Source: JBEKTY01 sp049515555
GTDB lineage: Bacteria > Planctomycetota > Planctomycetia > Pirellulales > Thermoguttaceae
Direction: 5' to 3'
DNA: 51,362 nt
NCBI GenBank assembly: GCA_049515555.1
Contig: JBEKTY010000039.1
Coordinates: forward strand, 1-51,362
This document shows positions 43,899 to 51,362 of the stretch, piece by piece. A model generated the notes under the pieces. It saw nothing but the letters and a program-made list of their open reading frames with translations. It was not told the DNA's origin and did no database searches. Position 1 is the stretch's first letter. Each line of letters starts with the position of its first letter. A program made the position numbers and the translations under genes.

Positions 43899-44804
43899 GG
43901 GCTGCCAGCGCCGCATCATTGACGGCGGGGACGGCGGCCGCCGCTAAACACAGCGTAGTGGCGCAGGACGCGGCGCTGATGGCCGTGTTGGCGGACTCCG
44001 GCGGCGGTACGGACGAAACCGGATCGGAAAAGCACCTCTCCGCGTCCGATCTCTGGTTGTTCGGCGAGGAATAGCCTGCGCCTTGGCAAAAGCCGAGGGC
44101 CTGGGCGCGGCGGTGAACACCGATTGGTTTGTCGACGACGGCATTTGGGCGTCGGGCAACTCGACCCGCCACGCTGCGGGCGTGGATGCCGTGCTGGCCG
44201 ACTATTGAGTGGGGAGAAGCAAGCTTCCTTTGTGGTTCAGGCGTCCCGCCTGCATCACAAGGCATCGCGGGCTCGCAGCAGCAGGCATCATTCCACATGA
44301 GCCACGGTCGTGTAGTCCTCGGTTTCTCCTGGCTTTCATGCCATTATACCCGAGAAGAATCTGGTAAGGTACGCAACCCGAGACGAGGCGGTACAGGCGG
44401 GGAAGAAGCCCTGCCACGAATGCAACCCGTAAGCCTTGGGCCGGGGGGCCGGGCGTGTTGGCCCCAACGGCGGCCCTGGGGCGACCTTGGTAGCTTTTGC
44501 CCAGGGCGGGGCCGGTCGCCCAACCGGCGCAAACACGGCGGCCAACGCGGGGCAGTTGTGGCCCGTGGCCGGGCTTGGGCGTCTACCTAAGCTGTGCCAA
44601 GGCCAGCGCCGCCCGCTGCCGGGGGCGATCAGCGGCTGGCTCCTCGCCGGCAGCAGCGCGCCCGACTGACCTTCAGTAAGCATTGTACAGCAGCCCTGGC
44701 ACAGAGCTGGATGACTCGGGCCAAGCACCCCGCCGACCGGCACATCTTGCGTTGTGTTGGGTTTCCGCTGCGGCCCGCGAACCGGATGCCGCCGGCCCGC
44801 CAAG

Positions 44805-47516
44805 CTACTTCTTCGCCTGCTCGGCGTCGTATTTCTTCCAGAACTCGTCGGCCGGTTGGTGGTTGATGTTCTTCAGGCTCTTCATGCGGCGGAGCGCGTC
44901 CATGCCTTTGGTGACTTGGGGCGGCAGGCAGATTTCCGCAAGCGGCATGCCCGCAAGCGGCGACAGGTCGGTTAGTTTCCCGCACTCGGACACCTTCAAG
45001 AACTCAAGCGGCGCGCCCTTGAGCGGCGAAAGGTCCGCAACCGCCGTGTGCAACACGTCGAGCCGCTTGAGGGGCATGCCGGCCAGCGGCGACAGGTCCG
45101 AGAAGTGCTTAGCCTCCATTGCGAGGTCTTCGAGCTTCATCCCCGCCAGCCAGGAAAAGTCGTGAGCTTGGTCGCTCGTGATGGCGAGCACGGCCAGCGG
45201 CAGACCCCTCAATGGCGAGAAGTCGGTTACGGGGCAGTAGTTGGCATGGAGGCGCTTGAGCGGCATGCCACGGAGCGGCGAGAGGTCCTGGACGGCGGCA
45301 TCATAAATGTTGAGGTCGGTGAGGGGCATTCCCCTGAGCGGCGAGAGATCGCGGACCGCACGGCACGAAGAGAGGCTGAGCTTGGTGAGCGGCATGCCCG
45401 CCAGCGGCGAGAGGTCGCGGACGGCAGTTTCGTCAGCGTTGAGCTCGGTGAGCCGCATGCCCCGCAGCGGCGAGAGGTCGGCGACGCCGGAGCATTTGCT
45501 GATGGTGAGCCTATCGATGGGCATGCCTGCGAGGGCATCCAGGCGGGCAACGTCTTTTCGGTCCCCCAGATTCAGCGTGACAACGCCGGCGTCGTCCATC
45601 GAGAGGCTGCCGCCTGCGCCCGGCCAGGCGGCCTCGATCCGCTTGTGATTTGCCTCCAGTACCGCCTGCCGGGCTTCGGGGGCGTTGCGACCGTATCGCA
45701 CAAGCAACGCATCGGCCAACACGGGAGCCTTCTGTTGCTCCAAGAGGTGCGAAAGGGCTACCAGCGTGGTCGGCTCGTCGGGGTTCTTCCGTTGGCACAG
45801 CTCGACCAGGCCGGAAATCGCCTGGTCCTGCGACTTCTTCTCCCACAACTCCGCCAGGCTGCCCTTCTTGTCTGGCGGCGGTTTTTTCGCCAGGTAAGTC
45901 TCCAACTCCCGGCGGGCGGCGGCAAAATCGTGCCTGGCGACCAATAACTGCCCACGGAGCAGCCGGGCGTCGAGGTAATCCGGGTCGTAATCCAACGCCA
46001 GGCTCACTTCGGAGAGGGCCTCGTCGAACTCACGTTGGTTCACGGCCAGCCTTGCCACCTTGACGAAGGCCGGCACTGCCTGCCGCGTCCGCTCCTCTTT
46101 GTCCCTCTGCTCCTTCTGATAGGCAGCGTAGGCCCGGTTCGTCTCCCACCACGCCTTGCCCACCACCCCCAGGCTGCACAACAGCACCGCCAGGGCCACC
46201 GCCACGCCCAGGCTCAGCCCCTTGTTCCGCTTGACCAGCTTGGTGAATAGCTCCCACTTGGTGTCTTCTTTCGCGCTGACCGAGCGGCCTTCCTGGAAGC
46301 GCTCGATGTCCCGCCGCAGGGCCTCGACCGTCTGGTAACGCTTGGCCGGTTCGCGGGCCAGGGCCTTCATGGCCACCGCCGACAGCTCGCGGGGGATCTT
46401 GCCCGCGCGGACACGCTGGGCGTTGTCCTCCTCCGGCGGCCGGACCTGCCCCTCGGCCACCCTGGTCAGCACCGCCACGTAGCTGCCCTCCTTGCTCACC
46501 GGCGGCCGCAGGGCGAGCATCTCGTAAAGGATCGCGCCCAGCGAGTAGATGTCGCTCCGCTGGTCGATGGCCTGGATCTGTCCGGTGGCCTGCTCGGGCG
46601 GCATGTAGGCGGGCGTGCCTAGCACCTCGCCGTCCACAGTTAGATCAGCGTCGGCCTGGCGGATCGTGGCAACGCGGCCAGCCGATGACTGGGAACCTGA
46701 GCCCGAACCCGATTCCGATGGCGACGCAAGAACAGGCGGGGTCTCCGCGCCTGACCCGCTCCCGTCCTTGAGCACCTTAGCCAGGCCCCAGTCCATGACG
46801 TACACCTCGCCGAAGTCGCCCACCATGATGTTCGCCGGCTTCAGGTCGCGGTGCACCACGCCCCGGCTGTGCGCGTAGGCGATGGCGTTGGTCACGCTGA
46901 CGAAGATGTTCAGCAGCCGCGAAAGTGGGTATTCCTTCTCGGCCGGGCCGGCGTCCTGCCTGAGCGCGTCGAGGATCTGCGACAGGCTGCGGCCCCGCAC
47001 CATCTTCATCGAGAAGAACAGCCGCTTGTCGGCGTCGAAGCCCAGCTCGTGGATCGGCACGATGTTGGGATGCTCCAGTTGGCCGGTGATCTGGGCCTCC
47101 TCAATGAAGCGGAGCTTCTTAGCCGGCTCGGTCTGGTTCAACAGGTACTTGACGGCCACTTCCCGGCGGATGTCGCAATCCACCGCCCGCAGCACGGCCC
47201 CCATCCCGCCCCGGGCGATCTCTTCCGCCACCACGTAGCGCTGGCGGTTCAGGCCCTGTGTGGCCAGCAGTTCGTCGAGGGACCTTTCGCCACGGCGGCG
47301 GGCGGACGGCTCCAGGGTCACGACAGAATTGACGCCCGCGTGGGCCAGGCTGCTGGCCGTGCCGCCGATTTGTCCGACTGGGACCTTGGCCGGCACCGCC
47401 TCGGGTGTGGGCACCACCAGCGGCTGCTTGCAAGCCGGGCAGCGGGCAAAGCGTCCTGCCAGCTCCTGTCTGACCTTTACCTTCAGGCCGCAATGAAAGC
47501 AGGAAAAGTGGATCAT
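44805..47516 (-). CDS. Ser/Thr protein kinase with zinc ribbon and leucine-rich-like repeats
   Basis: The product is 903 residues, beginning at the ATG whose first base is 47516. That start places a zinc ribbon (Cys6, Cys9, Cys26, Cys29) at the very N-terminus, typical of planctomycete kinases. The kinase domain spans ~93-390: glycine loop 'IARGGMGAVLRA', Lys123 in 'VAVKYLL', catalytic 'HRDLKPANI' (Asp224) and a DFG variant 'DWGLAK' (Asp242). A membrane helix lies at ~430-455 ('LSLGVAVALAVLLCSLGVVG'), then a TPR-like helical part. About eight 21-23-residue repeats of 'DLSPLRGMPLTEL' type close the protein, ending in 'EFWKKYDA'. The C-terminus should lie outside the membrane. It is divergent from the kinase at 47716. 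Confidence 0.87.
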   Translation of the reverse strand: MIHFSCFHCGLKVKVRQELAGRFARCPACKQPLVVPTPEAVPAKVPVGQIGGTASSLAHAGVNSVVTLEPSARRRGERSLDELLATQGLNRQRYVVAEEIARGGMGAVLRAVDCDIRREVAVKYLLNQTEPAKKLRFIEEAQITGQLEHPNIVPIHELGFDADKRLFFSMKMVRGRSLSQILDALRQDAGPAEKEYPLSRLLNIFVSVTNAIAYAHSRGVVHRDLKPANIMVGDFGEVYVMDWGLAKVLKDGSGSGAETPPVLASPSESGSGSGSQSSAGRVATIRQADADLTVDGEVLGTPAYMPPEQATGQIQAIDQRSDIYSLGAILYEMLALRPPVSKEGSYVAVLTRVAEGQVRPPEEDNAQRVRAGKIPRELSAVAMKALAREPAKRYQTVEALRRDIERFQEGRSVSAKEDTKWELFTKLVKRNKGLSLGVAVALAVLLCSLGVVGKAWWETNRAYAAYQKEQRDKEERTRQAVPAFVKVARLAVNQREFDEALSEVSLALDYDPDYLDARLLRGQLLVARHDFAAARRELETYLAKKPPPDKKGSLAELWEKKSQDQAISGLVELCQRKNPDEPTTLVALSHLLEQQKAPVLADALLVRYGRNAPEARQAVLEANHKRIEAAWPGAGGSLSMDDAGVVTLNLGDRKDVARLDALAGMPIDRLTISKCSGVADLSPLRGMRLTELNADETAVRDLSPLAGMPLTKLSLSSCRAVRDLSPLRGMPLTDLNIYDAAVQDLSPLRGMPLKRLHANYCPVTDFSPLRGLPLAVLAITSDQAHDFSWLAGMKLEDLAMEAKHFSDLSPLAGMPLKRLDVLHTAVADLSPLKGAPLEFLKVSECGKLTDLSPLAGMPLAEICLPPQVTKGMDALRRMKSLKNINHQPADEFWKKYDAEQAKK

Positions 47517-47715
47517 GGGGGCTACTCCAGGATCGTATTGCCTTATCACACGCAGCCCTGCCGCGCCGTCGGGCCGCACCCCCATGATAACCAGTCGGCC
47601 GGAGAATCCCAGACGGCCCAATCCCTCCCTACCTGGTGGACTTCCGGCCTTGTCGGCGTCTGTGTACAGTAGATAGATTATCGTACCCCCAGTGGCCTAG
47701 TGGCGGGACCTGTCG

Positions 47716-50700
47716 ATGGCGATTACCGTCGAGCAGTTCATCGAGCGGCTAAGCCAAAGCGGCTTGATGTCGGCGGCTGAAATCTCGGCCTTCCAGGACA
47801 GCCTGCCGCCGGACCAGCGGCCGGCCGACGTCAAGGCCCTGGTGGCCGCGCTCTACCGGGCCGGCAAGCTTACCAAGTACCAGGCCCAGGCCGTCTATGA
47901 CGGCAAGACCAAGGGCCTGGCGTTCGGCGAGTACATGGTGCTCGATAAGCTGGGCGAGGGCGGCATGGGCGTGGTCTTCAAGGCCAAGCACCGGCGGATG
48001 GATCGCCTGGTGGCGATCAAAATCCTCTCCTCTGCGGCCATGAAGCAGGCCGGGGCTGTTGAGCGATTCCACCGTGAGGTACAAGCGGCGGCGAAGCTAG
48101 AACACCCCAATATCGTCGCCGCCTATGACGCCACCGAGCACCAGGGCATGCACTACCTGGCAATGCAATACGTCGATGGCAAGGACCTAGCCAGCATCGT
48201 TAAGGATAATGGGCCAATGGGCGTCCGGGAGGCGGTCGAGTGTACCTTGCAGGCCGCTCGCGGACTTCAGTACGCCCACGAGCAGGGCATTGTCCACCGT
48301 GACATCAAACCGGGCAACCTGCTGCTGGACAAAAAAGGGACGGTCAAAATCCTCGACATGGGCCTGGCCCGCATCGCCGGTCCCGAGGCGGCACTAGGCG
48401 GGCCAGAACGGTTGACGACCAGTGGTCAGGTGATGGGCACCTGCGACTACATGGCCCCGGAACAGGCCATCGACACCCATGCGGCGGATCATCGCTCCGA
48501 CATCTATTCCTTGGGTTGCACCCTGTACCGACTGCTGACCGGACAGCCGCCGTACCAGGGCGAGACCCTGATGATGATTCTTCTGGCACATCAGCAGGCC
48601 CCGATCCCGCCGCTTCGCGAAGCCCGGCCCGAAGTGCCCGAGGAACTTGATGCGGTCTACCAGCGGATGCTGGCCAAGCAGCCCGAGGACCGCCAGCAGT
48701 CGATGACCGAGGTAGTCGCCGAGTTGGAAACGGTGCTGGCCATGTTGACCGGCCAGTCGTTGCCGGCGGTGGCGAAGGCCGAGGCGTCCAGTGCGGCGTT
48801 GGCCAGGAGCCTGGCGTTTTTGCAGGAGGAAGCCCCACGGGGCGTTCCGGCAAGGCCGAGCAAGCCTGCCGCCGCGGAACGCACGCGGCCGAGCACCGGC
48901 CCGGAACGCGAAACGGGGTCTAATCTGCTGGGCAAGGCCCTCGGGGCGCTGGCCGGGGTCCGCCGCAAGCCGCTGGTGCTCGCCGGGATTGCGGGCGGTC
49001 TGGTGTTGCTGCTGGGGATCGTCGTCACGCTCACGCTCCGTCACGGGACGCTGGTGATCGACATCGACGAGAAGCTGGGCCGGGACGTGCAGGTGGCCGT
49101 CAGCCATGGCGGCCAGAAAGTCCAAGTGGTGGATGCCCGCTCGGGCTGGACGCTCAGCCTCAGCGCGGGCAAGTACGATCTTGCCGTCGAGGGTGGTGAC
49201 GATCAGTTCCAACTGGACTCGCACACGATCACGGTGAGGCACGGTGGCCAGGTGAAGGTCAAGGTGACGCTCAAGCCGCCCCTGTTGGCCGTCGCCCCGT
49301 TCGACGCCGAAAAGGCCAAGAGGCACCAGGAAGCTTGGGCCAAGTATCTCGGCCTGCCGGTCGAAATGGCCAATTCCATCGGCATGAAACTGGTGCTGAT
49401 CCCGCCAGGCGAGTTCACGATGGGTGAGGACGATAGCGCCCACCGGGTGAAGATCACGAAGCCGTTCTACCTGGGAAAATACGAGGTGACGCAGGAGGAG
49501 TGGGAGGCCGTGCTGGGCGCAACGAACAACCCGAGCCAATTCAAGGGGCCGAAGAACCCGGTGGAAAGCGTCAGTTGGGGCGATTGCCAGGTGTTTCTGA
49601 GGAGGCTGAGCGAGAAGTGCGGTCTGCCGGAGGGGAGTTACCGCCTGCCGACCGAGGCGCAGTGGGAGCATGCGTGCCGAGCGGGTAGCATGAGTGGCTG
49701 GTTTTTTGGGTGGAGCGAGTTGGAACTGGATGAATACGCCTGGTACGATAAGAACTCAGAGAAGAAGACGCACGCAGTGGGGCAGAAGAAGGCGAACGCT
49801 TGGGGGCTGCATGACGTTTACGGCAATGTATGGGAGTGGTGCGAGGACTGGTTGGACGAGAACTACTACAAGGTATCGCCGCAAAATGATCCCCCTGGGC
49901 CGGCTGCGGGCTCGCGCCGCGTGCACCGTGGCGGTGGCTGGTACCGCGGCGCGGGGTTCTGCCGGTCGGCGTACCGCGGCGACAGCGGGCCCGGGGGCCG
50001 CATCGGCGACCTAGGCTTGCGTGTCCTCTTAGTTTTGGCGGAGAAGGCGGCGGAACGGGCGAAGATGAGCCCTACCACCGAAGCCGCACAACCTTCCGAT
50101 GGCTCGACCGCCAACAAGCCGCTGGCCTTCGAGACTCCGGGTTTCGAGCAGTGGAGGAAAGAGGTTGCCGCCCTGCCCACCGAGAAGCAGGTGGACGCCG
50201 TCGCCAAGAAGCTGCAGGAACTCAATCCGGGCTTCGATGGGAAGGTCACGCACAAGATTGAGAACGGCGTCGTGACGGAGTTTGGGTTTAACACGGACAA
50301 CGTGACGGACATTTCGCCGGTGCGGGCGCTCGAACGATTGAGGCTTCTAGGCTGTGCTGGTACCTGGAATCCTGCCAGGAGCAAGTTATGCGACCTGTTG
50401 CCGCTGAAGGGGATGCCGTTGACGCACCTCTGGTTCGACAGCACACAGGTATCCGACCTTTCACCGCTGAAAGGGATGCCGCTGACGAAGCTGAATTGCT
50501 CCTTCACGCCGGTATCCGACCTATCTCCGCTGAAAGGGATGCCTCTGACCAGCCTGGCGTGCTACGGCACACAGGTGTCCGACCTGTCGCCGCTAAAAGG
50601 ACTGCCTCTGAGGGAACTGGGTTGCTGGTCCACGCTGGTATCCGACCTTTCGCCGCTCAAAGGGATGCCTCTGACGCAGTTGTATTGCAACGGCACGCCA

Positions 50701-50889
50701 GTATCCGACCTGTCGCCGCTTGAAGGGCTGAACTTGGCTGAGATTGCCTTCACTCCCAAGAACATCACCAAGGGGCTGGAGGTAATCCGCCAGATGAAGA
50801 GCCTCAAGACCCTCGGACCTGTTTGGGACAAGCGGTTCCCGCCCGCTGAGTTCTGGAAGAAGTACGACGCCGGGGAGTTCAACAAGTAG
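47716..50889 (+). CDS. Ser/Thr protein kinase fused to FGE/SUMF1-like domain and leucine-rich-like repeats
   Basis: The product is 1057 residues. After an N-terminal helical segment, the kinase (about 73-345) shows 'LGEGGMGVVFKA', Lys102 in 'VAIKIL', 'HRDIKPGNLLL' (Asp196) and a DFG variant 'DMGLAR', plus 'YMAPEQA'. A membrane helix is at ~418-440 ('LVLAGIAGGLVLLLGIVVTL'). An FGE/SUMF1-like domain follows at ~551-775 ('MKLVLIPPGEFTMG', 'YRLPTEAQWEHACRAG', 'GNVWEWCEDW', 'RVHRGGGWYRG'); the redox cysteines of true FGE are not evident, so it is probably a binding module. Six 21-residue repeats end the protein (50386-50735). It probably senses extracellular signals. Confidence 0.88.
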   Translation: MAITVEQFIERLSQSGLMSAAEISAFQDSLPPDQRPADVKALVAALYRAGKLTKYQAQAVYDGKTKGLAFGEYMVLDKLGEGGMGVVFKAKHRRMDRLVAIKILSSAAMKQAGAVERFHREVQAAAKLEHPNIVAAYDATEHQGMHYLAMQYVDGKDLASIVKDNGPMGVREAVECTLQAARGLQYAHEQGIVHRDIKPGNLLLDKKGTVKILDMGLARIAGPEAALGGPERLTTSGQVMGTCDYMAPEQAIDTHAADHRSDIYSLGCTLYRLLTGQPPYQGETLMMILLAHQQAPIPPLREARPEVPEELDAVYQRMLAKQPEDRQQSMTEVVAELETVLAMLTGQSLPAVAKAEASSAALARSLAFLQEEAPRGVPARPSKPAAAERTRPSTGPERETGSNLLGKALGALAGVRRKPLVLAGIAGGLVLLLGIVVTLTLRHGTLVIDIDEKLGRDVQVAVSHGGQKVQVVDARSGWTLSLSAGKYDLAVEGGDDQFQLDSHTITVRHGGQVKVKVTLKPPLLAVAPFDAEKAKRHQEAWAKYLGLPVEMANSIGMKLVLIPPGEFTMGEDDSAHRVKITKPFYLGKYEVTQEEWEAVLGATNNPSQFKGPKNPVESVSWGDCQVFLRRLSEKCGLPEGSYRLPTEAQWEHACRAGSMSGWFFGWSELELDEYAWYDKNSEKKTHAVGQKKANAWGLHDVYGNVWEWCEDWLDENYYKVSPQNDPPGPAAGSRRVHRGGGWYRGAGFCRSAYRGDSGPGGRIGDLGLRVLLVLAEKAAERAKMSPTTEAAQPSDGSTANKPLAFETPGFEQWRKEVAALPTEKQVDAVAKKLQELNPGFDGKVTHKIENGVVTEFGFNTDNVTDISPVRALERLRLLGCAGTWNPARSKLCDLLPLKGMPLTHLWFDSTQVSDLSPLKGMPLTKLNCSFTPVSDLSPLKGMPLTSLACYGTQVSDLSPLKGLPLRELGCWSTLVSDLSPLKGMPLTQLYCNGTPVSDLSPLEGLNLAEIAFTPKNITKGLEVIRQMKSLKTLGPVWDKRFPPAEFWKKYDAGEFNK
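50386..50735 (+). repeat. Tandem 63-bp coding repeats of the kinase C-terminus
   Basis: Six near-identical 63-bp units encode 'VSDLSPLKGMPLT' plus a variable eight-residue loop. Clear unit starts are at 50449, 50512, 50575, 50638 and 50701, with a degenerate first unit at 50386. The variable part ('LNCSFTP', 'LACYGTQ', 'LGCWSTL', 'LYCNGTP') lies where an LRR surface would be exposed. The neighbouring kinase gene has a related but more diverged array. Confidence 0.88.
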
Positions 50890-50916
50890 CTTCTGCTCTG
50901 TTCCGCGAGATACCCT

Positions 50917-51362
50917 ATGCCGATTGCATTTCCCGAAATCCGTGTTGGTCAGGCTGTTCGACACGAAGCCCTGACCGTTTTTCCCCTGTTCACCAGCCAG
51001 GCCAGCGGTTTGGAATACCTCGTGTCCGACGAAGCCCTGGAAGGCGGTTCGGCGGCCGTGGAAGAAGTGAGCGAAGCCGGATCGGTGCCCGCCTTGACTG
51101 TCGATAATCGCGGCGACACGCTGGTTCTGTTCATCGAAGGGGAGGAACTGCGTGGGGCAAGGCAGAACCGGGTCTTGAACACGAGCGTGCTGGCCGCCGC
51201 CCGGAAGAAGACCACTATTCCGGTTTCCTGCGTGGAACGTGGGCGGTGGGGCTACAAGACCCGCAATTTCGAGTCGAGCGAAACCCGTTCCTCCACCAGC
51301 ATCTTGTTTGCGATCAAGTCGTCCGTGGCCAAGTCGCTCAAGGAAGACCAGGGGCACCAGTC
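50917..51362 (+). CDS. ARPP-1-like domain protein (3' end outside window)
   Basis: 148 codons from the ATG at 50917 remain open to the window edge. The sequence fits the ARPP-1 family: 'SEAGSVPALTVDNRGDTLVL', 'EGEELRGARQNRVLNTSVL' and 'TIPVSCVERGRWGY'. This family takes its name from its association with ADP-ribosylglycohydrolase-, rhodanese- and phosphatase-superfamily proteins; its biochemistry is not established as far as I know. It starts 27 bp after the kinase stop on the same strand, so co-transcription is plausible. The ribosome site (GCGAGA) is weak. Confidence 0.72.
   Translation, partial: MPIAFPEIRVGQAVRHEALTVFPLFTSQASGLEYLVSDEALEGGSAAVEEVSEAGSVPALTVDNRGDTLVLFIEGEELRGARQNRVLNTSVLAAARKKTTIPVSCVERGRWGYKTRNFESSETRSSTSILFAIKSSVAKSLKEDQGHQ

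Larger units (their letters stand above)
43434..44804. other. Gene-poor, decayed stretch downstream of DISARM
   Basis: About 1.4 kb has no gene I can support. It holds a 25-bp tandem duplication (43849-43898), a possible 27-codon minus-strand ORF, and open scraps such as 'NTDWFVDDGIWASGNSTRHA' ending at 44207 that could be the tail of a lost surface protein. GC-rich low-information sequence fills 44420-44680. The composition is patchy, consistent with degraded insertions. Confidence 0.5.

Noticed and set aside
49371..50040. A true formylglycine-generating enzyme
   Set aside because: The fold motifs (GEFTMG, PTEAQWE, GNVWEW) are present, but the characteristic redox cysteine pair near the C-terminus of the domain is not evident, and it is fused to a kinase.

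Overview
The window is GC-rich bacterial DNA that looks like a planctomycete (Planctomycetota, perhaps Pirellulales-like). This is inferred from gene content only. Many secreted or Tat-exported proteins come from families abundant in that phylum: a Gfo/Idh/MocA oxidoreductase with a Tat leader, DUF3500, PQQ-type beta-propellers, ThuA, and Ser/Thr kinases fused to a zinc ribbon, a formylglycine-generating-enzyme-like (FGE/SUMF1) domain and leucine-rich-like repeats. I saw no rRNA, tRNA or CRISPR array.

Layout. (1) 1-1326: debris, with an IS21 IstA fragment, a small membrane protein and the C-terminal stub of a glycosidase-like gene. (2) 1456-14319: scattered secreted carbohydrate and redox enzymes (a GH43/GH32-like propeller, GH127, an SGNH-like protein, DUF3500, Gfo/Idh/MocA, a DUF4185-like protein, an aldo/keto reductase and an alpha/beta hydrolase). 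The spacers between them carry two dispersed repeat families. (3) 14334-15243: a serine-recombinase-like gene beside a tyrosine-integrase stub. (4) 15264-26015: a same-strand run of four secreted-protein genes (PQQ propeller; ThuA; glycosidase-SGNH-Ig-CBM9; propeller-PA14). (5) 26279-27283: fused fragments of unrelated genes. (6) 27450-43433: a complete class 1 DISARM anti-phage locus in the order drmD, drmMI, drmA, drmB, drmC. (7) 43434-44804: a gene-poor decayed stretch. (8) 44805-51362: two divergent Ser/Thr kinases that share a repeat domain, then the start of an ARPP-1-like gene.

The DISARM locus is the most interesting part. First, an AbiE-like pair (AbiEi-type regulator/antitoxin and AbiEii-type nucleotidyltransferase) sits between drmMI and drmA. 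It has its own strong-looking promoter overlapped by a perfect 16-bp palindrome. Its second gene overlaps drmA by 14 nt, and drmA/drmB/drmC overlap one another, so the AbiEi-like protein may control the drmABC half of the system. Second, a four-helix-bundle (S23/IVP-type) gene between drmD and drmMI is bracketed by inverted arrays of a heptanucleotide (consensus TCMGTKG). Gene-less hairpins of the same heptad lie in frame inside drmMI (two) and, in a diverged form, drmA (one). This looks like a small mobile or repetitive element family with one protein-coding member and several in-frame non-coding ones. Third, drmMI also carries three in-frame GC-rich palindromes of a different type. All are read straight from the sequence; their mobility and the regulatory link are inference.
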